The translations under genes and the position numbers were made by a program. From positions 1 through 5,966 of the forward strand of contig DATKDU010000545.1 in the NCBI GenBank assembly GCA_035512595.1: 5,966 nt of DNA, read 5' to 3'. A model generated the notes under the pieces. That model saw only the letters and a list, made by a program, of their open reading frames with translations, searched no databases and was not told where the DNA came from. The DNA is from DATKDU01 sp035512595 (GTDB taxonomy: Bacteria > Planctomycetota > Planctomycetia > Pirellulales > Pirellulaceae). Shown piece after piece: positions 1 through 5,338 of the stretch; positions within the stretch are counted from its first letter, which is position 1, and every line of letters starts with the position of its first letter.

Positions 1-1276
1 GCGCGGCAAAGCAGATCGAGTCGATCCGGTCGAGGACGCCGGCGTGGCCGGAGACGAGCGTGCCGTAGTCGCTGACCCCCCGGTCGCGCTTGATCGCCGA
101 CATCGTCATCCCGCCGGCAAACCCGGCCACCGAGACGGCCATGGCCATGAATGGCGCTTCCCAGAGACGGAAGGGAGTTACGCCGCACAGGGCCATGCCG
201 ATCAGCATCGTGCATAACAGGCCGCCGGCGAAACCTTCCCAGGTTTTACTGGCATTGATTTGGGGGGCGATCACGTGACGGCCAAAGAGTTGCCCCCAAA
301 AATAGCCGAAGACGTCGTTGAGCTGTGTCAGCAGGATGAAATAAAAGAGCAGGCCCGCATTGCTGCCGGGCTTCAATGGATTGGTGCTGATGAACCAGCG
401 CTGGCCGTCGGAATGTGTCAGCACGAGGCTGAGCAGTGCCGGAGCATGGCTGAGCGCGTAGACGCAGATCAAGAGCCCCGCCTGAATTTTCGCGACGCGT
501 TCCAGAAATCGCTTGGGATCGCCCGAGATGGCGACGCGGGCGGGGATGAAGAGCGAGGCGTAGACGGGGATCAGGATCGTATAGACCCCGTAGGCCCACG
601 AGTAAGTGCTGCCGAGAGCGACCAGGATGTAATGCCCCGGCAGAAGGATGAAGAAGGTCCAGAAGAGGGTGCGGTGATCGCCGCGGCGGGTCGGCGTCAT
701 GGTGATGTATTCCCGCAGCGCCCAGAACGAAACCAGGCCGAACAGCGTGACCGTCACCGAGTAAATGCCGGTGAGGAGGCTCAGCGTCAGGACGGTGAAC
801 ATCAGCCACCAGGCGGCGACCCGGTTGTTGAACGTGCGGACGATGGCCGGGTTGGAAGAGCTTTCCGGCGAGCGGCGCATGGCCCGGCCGACGAAGAACG
901 CGGCAATCAAGAGGCCCAGCACGGTGCCGAGCAGGATGAGTGTCCGGGTGTCGAGGCGGATGATCGGCCCGGCCAGATGCGCCGCCTGCTGTGCCGCCTG
1001 CTGCACGAGCGATTGCTCCTCCTCCGGTGCCGCAGCCGGCGCGGGCGCCTTGGCCGACGGCTCTTTCTTCGGCGTTTTTGCTGCCGGCGATTTCTCACTT
1101 TTCGAAGGCGGTGTCTTCTCCGGCGTCTTGTCTTTGACGAGTTCTGGTTCCTGGCTCCCGGCTCCTGTCCCCTGTCCCCTGTCCCCTGTTCCCTCCGCCT
1201 TGGCTCCTGGCTCCTGCCCCGGCGCAGCCTGTACCACCAGCAGCACCGCGACGATCAAGCACCAGGCGCCATTCAT
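1..1276 (-). CDS. cdsA: Phosphatidate cytidylyltransferase (CdsA/YnbB-like), 3' end outside window
   Basis: 425 residues are visible; the C-terminus runs off the left edge. The family converts phosphatidic acid and CTP to CDP-diacylglycerol in the membrane. Seen: a hydrophobic, signal-like start (residues 1-19), a Pro/Lys/Ala/Glu-rich linker (about 20-100), then multiple membrane segments from about 111 onward (e.g. 111-130, 154-187, 206-224). Conserved CdsA elements follow: N320-D321 in an LND..GY..G.LFGRH block, the APQINASKTWEGFAGG block at 337-352, and the C-terminal signature at about 393-419 (S, KR, SD, HAG, DRID). The signature departs from the usual form: Ser replaces the expected Lys before Asp, and HAG replaces HGG. 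The ATG lies 3 bp after the plsC stop, so the two are probably co-transcribed and translationally coupled. The long N-terminal extension is atypical for CdsA, and a later start is possible. The adjacent acyltransferase also recalls the E. coli ynb locus, so a YnbB-type paralogue rather than the housekeeping enzyme is possible. Confidence 0.9.
   Translation of the reverse strand, partial: MNGAWCLIVAVLLVVQAAPGQEPGAKAEGTGDRGQGTGAGSQEPELVKDKTPEKTPPSKSEKSPAAKTPKKEPSAKAPAPAAAPEEEQSLVQQAAQQAAHLAGPIIRLDTRTLILLGTVLGLLIAAFFVGRAMRRSPESSSNPAIVRTFNNRVAAWWLMFTVLTLSLLTGIYSVTVTLFGLVSFWALREYITMTPTRRGDHRTLFWTFFILLPGHYILVALGSTYSWAYGVYTILIPVYASLFIPARVAISGDPKRFLERVAKIQAGLLICVYALSHAPALLSLVLTHSDGQRWFISTNPLKPGSNAGLLFYFILLTQLNDVFGYFWGQLFGRHVIAPQINASKTWEGFAGGLLCTMLIGMALCGVTPFRLWEAPFMAMAVSVAGFAGGMTMSAIKRDRGVSDYGTLVSGHAGVLDRIDSICFAA
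1150..1219. repeat. Degenerate heptanucleotide tandem array (10 units) inside the cdsA-like gene
   Basis: Read on the plus strand in steps of seven from 1150, ten consecutive units can be laid out. CCTGTCC occurs three times exactly (1164-1184), followed by the one-base variant CCTGTTC. CCTGGCT occurs at 1150 and 1206, with variants CCCGGCT, CTTGGCT and CCTGCCC around them. Because 7 is not a multiple of 3, the array cycles through all frames and encodes the Gly/Gln/Glu/Pro-rich residues of about 20-43 in the linker of the cytidylyltransferase without introducing a stop. The form resembles the short tandemly repeated repetitive (STRR) heptamers known from filamentous cyanobacteria; any relationship is inference. 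Confidence 0.8.
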
Positions 1277-1279
1277 CCG

Positions 1280-1963
1280 TTACAGGTCCTTGAGCTTGAG
1301 CACCGCTTCGCGGGCCCGCTTCAAAAAGTCTTGCTTCGATTCCTTCGGCTCCAGCCAGATCGGCGACCCGATCGTGATGCACGACAGGAGCGGCACCGGC
1401 AGAAATTCCCCCCGCGGCAGCACGCGGTTGAGATTATCGAGATAAGTCGGCATCAGTTCCAGGTCAGGTCGCTTCTTGCCGAGGTAATACAGCCCCGACT
1501 TGAATTCCTGCATCTCCTCGCCGGTATTGCGCGTCCCTTCGGGAAAGACGATCAGCGAGAATTTGCTGCCGATCTCCTTGATCATCAGATCGACCGGGCT
1601 TTGATGGACTTTGATCTCCTCGCGGTCGATGAGCAGGGCGTTGAAGTTCTCGGCCAGGTAGCGGCGGACGGGGCCTTTGATCCAGTAGTCCTTGGCGGCC
1701 ACCGGCCGGGTCACTTCCCGCAATTGCCGCGGGAGGGAGCACCAGATGATCAGGGCGTCGAGGTGGCTGGTGTGGTTGGCGAAATAGACCCGCTGGCAGG
1801 TGTCGGGCTGGCATTCATGCCAGCGAACGCTCGCGCCGCTCAGGGCTTTGGCCATGAACGCCAGGAAGGAGACGGTCGAAAGCCGCATGAGGGGTGTACA
1901 CGCCAGGCAGTGCAGCAGAGTGAAAAAATGCCGCTGCAGCGCGAAAGGTTGATAGGTGGCCAT
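1280..1963 (-). CDS. plsC: 1-acyl-sn-glycerol-3-phosphate acyltransferase (PlsC/LPLAT family)
   Basis: 227 aa, a normal length for the family. It transfers an acyl group to lysophosphatidic acid, giving phosphatidic acid at the inner face of the membrane. Seen: the catalytic HX4D motif in NHTSHLD (H64, D69), the glycerophosphate-binding FPEGTR motif at 140-145, and a substrate-site region around the MPTYLDNL stretch near 171-178. The N-terminal 35 residues are hydrophobic enough to anchor the protein. Start choice: the ATG at 1963 has an in-frame TAA two codons upstream, so it is the first possible ATG, and GGGAG (1974-1978, minus strand) sits 10 nt before it. The next gene, the CdsA-like enzyme, starts 3 bp after the stop and uses the product of this reaction, which supports one phospholipid-synthesis operon. 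The exact acyl acceptor cannot be read from the sequence; other PlsC-domain acyltransferases look similar. Confidence 0.93.
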   Translation of the reverse strand: MATYQPFALQRHFFTLLHCLACTPLMRLSTVSFLAFMAKALSGASVRWHECQPDTCQRVYFANHTSHLDALIIWCSLPRQLREVTRPVAAKDYWIKGPVRRYLAENFNALLIDREEIKVHQSPVDLMIKEIGSKFSLIVFPEGTRNTGEEMQEFKSGLYYLGKKRPDLELMPTYLDNLNRVLPRGEFLPVPLLSCITIGSPIWLEPKESKQDFLKRAREAVLKLKDL

Positions 1964-2021
1964 CCATTATGCTCCCAGGACATTCGCGGGGACAGTGGCA
2001 ATATGGAGGTCGTGTCGCGTG

Positions 2022-2063
2022 TGCCAGGCTGGCAGCGGCCGAGAAGCGGCCGTGGCAAATGCC
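2022..2063. repeat. Cluster of overlapping inverted repeats in the plsC leader region
   Basis: Three perfect stems lie side by side. TGCCAG (2022-2027) pairs with CTGGCA (2029-2034) across one base. CGGCCG (2036-2041) pairs with CGGCCG (2047-2052) around a 5-nt loop. GGCA pairs with TGCC at 2054-2063. In addition, TGCCA (2022-2026) can pair with TGGCA (2053-2057), closing the middle hairpin and excluding the flanking ones. It lies 59-100 bp upstream of the plsC start. No T-run follows on either strand, so it is not a standard terminator. It may be a structured leader or a protein-binding site; function unknown. Confidence 0.5.
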
Positions 2064-2400
2064 GCTTGTCAGCACCCAGCGGCGAAATGTGGCGTCTGCC
2101 CCCGTGCCTGGCTAGACTGGGCCCTGCGGCAATCAGGGCTTACAGGACTGCGAAAATCTAGCACGCGGGCAGGAGGCTGGCGGAAGGTTTGAGGGTTTGG
2201 GGGGAGAAAGCACTCACCGAGGAGCCCCTTGATGCGGTTCGAGAAGCGACGCCGGCGGGGCGGCATTCGCCGCACATTCCTGGCAGCCGGAGATAACGGC
2301 GCATCCCGCACGTTCCGACCTTGGAACTCGACGCATTCTTCGCTCTGCTCGACGGCGGCAAAGGGCGGGACAAATGCCGAGCAACGAGGAGTGTCACCGT

Positions 2401-2432
2401 GCTCAACTGTGAGCGATGACGGTCTGGCTCAC
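2401..2432. repeat. Three-way alternating inverted repeat upstream of the MFS gene
   Basis: GCTCA (2401-2405) can pair with TGAGC (2410-2414) around a 4-nt loop. The same middle segment, as GTGAGC (2409-2414), can instead pair with GCTCAC (2427-2432) around a 12-nt loop. The two hairpins are mutually exclusive. The element is about 100 bp upstream of the MFS start. Short stems like these arise by chance in GC-rich DNA, so a regulatory role is only a possibility. Confidence 0.35.
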
Positions 2433-2531
2433 GGGCGGCAAAGAGAGCAGACAGCGCACGTTGCATCCCCCGGCGTGGTGCCGTACACTGCGGTCCACTT
2501 TTGACATTCGTGTGGAAAGGGACCCTGCCCG

Positions 2532-3998
2532 ATGCATCCCATTGACGACGCGCCGAAACTGCCGGATGACCCCAACGACCGGCGGCCGTGGTATCAACTG
2601 CTCAACCGCTACCACTGGTTCGTGCTGATCGTGGCGGCATTGGGGTGGCTGTTTGACACGATGGATCAGCAGCTTTTCGTGCTGGCGCGGCAGCCGGCGA
2701 TTGCCGATCTGCTGAACGTCTCCACCGACCATCCGGATGTCATCAAGTACTCCGGATATGCGACGACGATCTTCATCGTCGGCTGGGCGACCGGAGGCCT
2801 GGTGTTCGGCTGGATGGGGGACCGACTGGGTCGCGCGCGGACGATGGTGCTGACAATTCTGATCTACTCCGTGTTCACCGGCCTGTCCGCTTTTTCGTTC
2901 ACCTGGATCGACTTCGCGTTTTATCGATTCATTACGGGCATGGGGGTCGGCGGAGAGTTTGCGGCGGGTGTGTCGCTGGTCGCCGAGGTCATGCCCAACC
3001 GCGCGCGGCCGTACGCTTTGGGATTGCTGCAAGCGCTTTCCGCCGTCGGGAACATGACCGCGGCAGCTATCTATTTCATCATATTCCGCGTTTCCCCAGA
3101 GGAAGGCGTTCAAGGTTTCGCCACCTGGCGGCTGGTGTTCCTGGTGGGAATTCTCCCTGCCGCGCTGGCGATCTACATCCGCCGGCACCTCAAAGAACCT
3201 GAGAGCTGGCAAAGGGCGAAAGATGCCGCCCGAGCGGCGAAGAATAGAGCGGATGCGGCTCGCGCTGCAGGAGAAGAACTGCCCCCCGACGAATTTCACA
3301 AGCAGGTTGGTGACATCAAGGAAATGTTCAGCGACCCGCGCTGGCGCAAGAGCACGATCATCGGCGTGCTCCTGGCAACGTCGGGTGTGATGGGCCTGTG
3401 GGGCATCGGCTTCTGGACTCCGGAGCTCGTCCGGTCCTTCGTTCCCAAGTCGGACCAGTCTTTCTACGTCGCTATGACCTCGTTCTTGCAGAATCTTGGC
3501 GCGTTTTTCGGCATTTATGCGTTCGGCTTGATGGCGGGCATTGTCGGCAGGCGTCCGGCCTTTGCCGTCTCGTACGTAATCGGCCTTATCATGACAGTTG
3601 CCGTGTTCGGATTCATGAATGATACCAGCCAGATCTGGTGGATGATCCCGATGCTGGGATTTGCCACGCTGATGGTCTTCGGCGGCTACGCGATCTATTT
3701 CCCTGAGCTCTATCCGACCCGGTTGCGATCCACCGGCATCGGCTTTTGCTATAACTCCGCCCGCTATCTGGCTGCGATGGCGCCGATCATGCTCGCTCCG
3801 CTGGCTGGACTGTTCGCGGCGCCCGCTGGCAGCGAGCGCGCCGCCGAAAAGCTGTCCTACTTGACGATTCTCAGCTCCTTCGGCAGCGTAGACACGCCGT
3901 TCCGGTATGCCGCCATTGCCCTGTCGTCGGTGTTTATCATCGGCTTGCTCACGCTGCCTTTCGCTCCCGAAACCAAGGGAAAACCACTGCCCGAGTAG
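2532..3998 (+). CDS. Major facilitator superfamily transporter (12 TM, sugar/organic-acid symporter-like)
   Basis: 488 aa. A secondary transporter in the inner membrane; the substrate is not readable. About twelve membrane helices can be placed, the first near 29-50 and the last near 457-477. Family marks: FDTMDQQ in TM1 (41-47), the loop 2-3 motif GWMGDRLGRAR (93-103), RFITGMGVGGEFAAG (132-146) in TM4, a second-half loop GIVGRRP (336-342), the PELYPTRLRSTG block between TM10 and TM11 (391-402), and a C-terminal PETKGK (479-484). These resemble the sugar-porter and metabolite:H+ symporter branches. Odd: the central loop (about 217-274) contains an Ala/Arg-rich helical stretch (226-247). The start is supported by GGAAAGGGA (2514-2522), 9 nt before the ATG. 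It heads a plus-strand cluster with the next two membrane-protein genes, separated by gaps of 23 nt each. Confidence 0.93.
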   Translation: MHPIDDAPKLPDDPNDRRPWYQLLNRYHWFVLIVAALGWLFDTMDQQLFVLARQPAIADLLNVSTDHPDVIKYSGYATTIFIVGWATGGLVFGWMGDRLGRARTMVLTILIYSVFTGLSAFSFTWIDFAFYRFITGMGVGGEFAAGVSLVAEVMPNRARPYALGLLQALSAVGNMTAAAIYFIIFRVSPEEGVQGFATWRLVFLVGILPAALAIYIRRHLKEPESWQRAKDAARAAKNRADAARAAGEELPPDEFHKQVGDIKEMFSDPRWRKSTIIGVLLATSGVMGLWGIGFWTPELVRSFVPKSDQSFYVAMTSFLQNLGAFFGIYAFGLMAGIVGRRPAFAVSYVIGLIMTVAVFGFMNDTSQIWWMIPMLGFATLMVFGGYAIYFPELYPTRLRSTGIGFCYNSARYLAAMAPIMLAPLAGLFAAPAGSERAAEKLSYLTILSSFGSVDTPFRYAAIALSSVFIIGLLTLPFAPETKGKPLPE

Positions 3999-4021
3999 TT
4001 GCAACCTGCGATTGCCCGTCG

Positions 4022-4366
4022 ATGACAGACGCATCGAATCGTGACGGCTCCCCCTCCTGGCCACGCTGGGCCGCCCGCGCCTCGCTGGCAGCGGCATTCG
4101 TCTGCTTTGCCATGAACTGCGTCTTCATGCAGCTCACGCGGAGGCAACTGCCGAGCGAGACGGAGCTGGCCAACCAGATCGTCGGCTGGGCGAGCCTGGC
4201 GGTCCTGATCGCGGGGATCATCGCCGGTGCTGCGGCAATCATCGGCGGCTGGAAGGAACCACGCCGCGAGACCCTTGTCCTGGCCGCCATGGGCATCCTG
4301 CTAAGCGGCGGCATCATCGGCGTGACGCTGTGGCTGCTGTATCAGATCAGCCAGGCGGCGTCGTAG
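4022..4366 (+). CDS. Small three-TM membrane protein of unknown function
   Basis: 114 aa, not recognised as a named family. Seen: a short polar N-terminus (1-17), then three hydrophobic segments at about 18-37, 52-76 and 86-108. These are linked by a polar loop (TRRQLPSETE, 39-48) and a charged loop (GWKEPRRET, 76-84). There is a Cys at 28 and at 33, but no metal-binding pattern. The hydrophobic alternation is consistent throughout the frame, and the gene fits neatly between the MFS stop (23 nt upstream) and the sugE start (23 nt downstream), which argues for a real gene. No clear Shine-Dalgarno precedes the ATG, so translation by coupling or a leaderless-like mode is possible. A link to transport is only implied by position. 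Confidence 0.75.
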   Translation: MTDASNRDGSPSWPRWAARASLAAAFVCFAMNCVFMQLTRRQLPSETELANQIVGWASLAVLIAGIIAGAAAIIGGWKEPRRETLVLAAMGILLSGGIIGVTLWLLYQISQAAS

Positions 4367-4389
4367 CCGCTCAGCAACGGAGCGTCGTC

Positions 4390-4707
4390 ATGGCGTGGAT
4401 TCTCTTGATCGTCGCGGGGCTCCTGGAAACCGGCTGGGCGATCGGACTCAAGTACACCGACGGCTTTACGAAGTTCTGGCCGAGCGTCTTCACCATCGCC
4501 GGCATCGTCGTCAGCATGGTGCTCCTCTCGATCTCCGCACGCACGCTTCCCATCGGCACGGCCTATGCCGTCTGGGTCGGCATCGGCGCGGCGGGTGCGG
4601 CCGTGCTGGGGATTCTGCTGCTGGGCGAGCCGGCAACGCCAGCGCGGCTGTTCTTTCTGGGACTGCTTTTGGTGGCGATCGTGGGGCTTAAGTTCACGGC
4701 GGAGTAG
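4390..4707 (+). CDS. sugE: SugE/Gdx-type small multidrug resistance protein (guanidinium exporter)
   Basis: 105 aa, exactly the usual length of SugE/Gdx. Four TM helices; the family works as a dual-topology dimer exchanging protons for guanidinium or small quaternary ammonium ions. Seen: the essential Glu13 in GLLETGW, Trp16, the LKYTDGF block (20-26), Ser42, Tyr59 and Trp62 in GTAYAVWVGIGAAG, and the LLLGEPATP block (76-84). Glu13, Trp16, Ser42, Tyr59 and Trp62 are the binding-site residues known for Gdx proteins, favouring guanidinium export over the EmrE-like subtype. Start: this ATG has GGAG (4379-4382) at 7 nt and matches the family N-terminus. An in-frame ATG at 4330 would add 20 residues overlapping the upstream gene and is unlikely. 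No ykkC-type guanidine riboswitch was recognised upstream. Its stop lies 6 bp from the stop of the convergent mazF. Confidence 0.93.
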   Translation: MAWILLIVAGLLETGWAIGLKYTDGFTKFWPSVFTIAGIVVSMVLLSISARTLPIGTAYAVWVGIGAAGAAVLGILLLGEPATPARLFFLGLLLVAIVGLKFTAE

Positions 4708-4710
4708 CGT

Positions 4711-4725
4711 GCGCTATGGCAGCGC
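4711..4725. terminator. Possible short bidirectional hairpin at the sugE/mazF convergence
   Basis: GCGCT (4711-4715) and AGCGC (4721-4725) form a perfect 5-bp stem around ATGGC. It sits just after the sugE stop and covers the last codons of mazF. There is no clear T-run on the plus strand beyond the short TT near 4728 and the TTT at 4734. It is weak as an intrinsic terminator, but the only candidate between the two convergent transcripts. Confidence 0.25.
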
Positions 4726-5037
4726 TAGTTGCACTTTGATTGCCTGCTCGACCGCGCGCATGTCTGCGGCAGAGAGTCGGCCGATTCGATTATCCAGGCG
4801 CTGTTTGCTGACCGTCGCTAATTGATCGGCCATCGCCTTGTGCGGCTTGCCCCTGACGGTCACCCGTGCTTCACAGGGGAAGATGCGGTCCACGTTGCTG
4901 GTAAGGGGCACGACTTGAATGCGGTTGAGATGCTTGTTGGCCGAATCGTTGCTGACGATGACTGCCGGACGGTCCTTGCGGACCTCACCGCCGATGGCTG
5001 GCTGGAACGTGACCCACCATACCTCACCGCGCTTCAT
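4714..5037 (-). CDS. mazF: MazF/PemK-family endoribonuclease toxin
   Basis: 107 aa. The family cuts mRNA at short sequence motifs and stops growth when the antitoxin is lost; it acts in the cytoplasm as a dimer. Seen: the N-terminal MKRGEVWWVTF strand, the DRPAVIVSND block (22-31) with the probable catalytic Arg23, the VVPLTS block (42-47) with probable catalytic Thr46, and the ADQLATVSKQRL block (70-81) typical of the PemK fold. Key residues appear intact, so the toxin is probably functional. Start: the ATG at 5037 matches the family N-terminus and has GGAG 9 nt upstream inside the antitoxin gene. The same frame stays open 76 codons further upstream, but that part is the antitoxin gene read out of frame. 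The gene overlaps the antitoxin stop by 14 nt, implying translational coupling with the antitoxin made first. Confidence 0.93.
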   Translation of the reverse strand: MKRGEVWWVTFQPAIGGEVRKDRPAVIVSNDSANKHLNRIQVVPLTSNVDRIFPCEARVTVRGKPHKAMADQLATVSKQRLDNRIGRLSAADMRAVEQAIKVQLALP

Positions 5038-5254
5038 CGGCCACGTCTCCGAGAACGCCTTCCGACCATTCGATGGCCTCTGCCTCGCGCGCCTCGTCGG
5101 CTGCCATTTGCCGATAGGCCAGATCCAAGTCCTTGCCAACGACGTGGGGACGGACGAGCGTTTCGATGAACTGGCTGATTTTCCGCCGCCCCACGACGGC
5201 ATGCAGCCCTTCGTAGACGCGTTTGTCGAGCGTGATGGTAAGCTTTTTTTGCAT
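5024..5254 (-). CDS. MazE-like ribbon-helix-helix antitoxin
   Basis: 76 aa, read before mazF in the same operon. The N-terminal half fits a ribbon-helix-helix DNA-binding domain: a strand KKLTITLD (3-10), a helix KRVYEGLHAVVG (11-22) and a second helix ISQFIETLVRPHV (26-38). The C-terminal half is acidic and Ala/Glu-rich, with a Trp near residue 63 (AIEWSEG), as expected of the segment that wraps and inhibits the toxin. The expected role is neutralising MazF and, with it, repressing its own promoter. The inverted repeat 20 bp upstream of the start is the likely operator. Codons 2-4 contain an A7 run that could cause slippage. A weak GGGG-type ribosome site lies about 11 nt before the ATG. The exact antitoxin subfamily is not settled from sequence alone. 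Confidence 0.85.
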   Translation of the reverse strand: MQKKLTITLDKRVYEGLHAVVGRRKISQFIETLVRPHVVGKDLDLAYRQMAADEAREAEAIEWSEGVLGDVADEAR

Positions 5255-5273
5255 GGAAAACGCACCCCGATCC

Positions 5274-5297
5274 TAATACGTGTTGTTATACGTATTA
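5274..5297. promoter_or_regulatory. Inverted repeat, probable operator of the mazEF-type pair
   Basis: TAATACGT (5274-5281) and its exact complement ACGTATTA (5290-5297) are separated by 8 bp. The right arm lies inside a second palindrome, ATACGTAT (5288-5295). It is AT-rich in an otherwise GC-rich region, sits 20-43 bp upstream of the antitoxin start and overlaps the -10 box. Ribbon-helix-helix antitoxins typically bind such paired half-sites; binding here is inference. Confidence 0.7.
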
Positions 5298-5321
5298 TAG
5301 CGGAACGCGGAGCAGCGACAA
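5294..5321 (-). promoter_or_regulatory. Promoter of the antitoxin-toxin operon
   Basis: On the minus strand a perfect -10 TATAAT lies at 5299-5294. TTGTCG (5321-5316, four of six matches to the -35 consensus) lies 16 bp upstream. Transcription would begin near 5287, within the inverted repeat, leaving a leader of about 33 nt before the antitoxin ATG. Overlap of the -10 box with the inverted repeat suits repression by the antitoxin-toxin complex. Confidence 0.65.
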
Positions 5322-5338
5322 CGAAAGTTTGGCGCCTG

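Larger units (their letters stand above)
1964..2531. other. 568-bp divergent intergenic region between plsC and the MFS gene
   Basis: No credible gene was found on either strand. The open frames here translate to Arg/Ser-rich, low-information peptides with no domain. The region must hold the divergent start signals of plsC (leftward) and the MFS transporter (rightward). Visible structure includes inverted repeats at 2022-2063, 2121-2139 and 2401-2432, and a G-rich plus-strand tract at 2167-2204. A weak promoter candidate for the MFS gene is TTGCAT (2461-2466), a 17-nt gap and TACACT (2484-2489). Neither box is a strong match. Confidence 0.7.

Noticed and set aside
2121..2139. GCCCTG/CAGGGC hairpin as a terminator
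   Set aside because: A perfect 6-bp stem but no T-run on either strand, and no gene ends nearby.
260..2161. A 633-codon open frame on the plus strand across the cdsA-like and plsC region
   Set aside because: It is antisense to two clear lipid-enzyme genes, its translation is Arg/Pro/Gln-rich with no domain, and it arises from the GC-rich codons of the minus-strand genes.
2158..2466. 102-codon minus-strand frame upstream of plsC
   Set aside because: Ser/Arg/Pro-rich without recognisable structure; it looks like open intergenic DNA.
2229..2504. Possible small plus-strand gene with a GAGGAG sequence (2219-2224) just upstream
   Set aside because: The peptide is Arg-rich at the start and then compositionally random, with no hydrophobic or domain pattern; the purine-rich sequence alone is not enough.
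2501..2506. TTGACA as a -35 box for the MFS gene
   Set aside because: At 16-18 bp downstream there is only GC-rich sequence without a -10 match, and the position is too close to the ATG at 2532.
2403..4097. A 564-codon open frame on the minus strand opposite the MFS gene
   Set aside because: It is a low-information Arg/His/Gln-rich translation, exactly antisense to a well-supported 12-TM transporter.
4367..4389. Guanidine riboswitch before sugE
   Set aside because: The 23-nt gap is too short and has no paired ACGR-type hairpins; only a normal ribosome site is present.
5038..5265. N-terminal extension of the mazF frame to 183 codons
   Set aside because: The extra 76 codons are the antitoxin gene read out of frame; the MazF family N-terminus and a good ribosome site fix the start at 5037.
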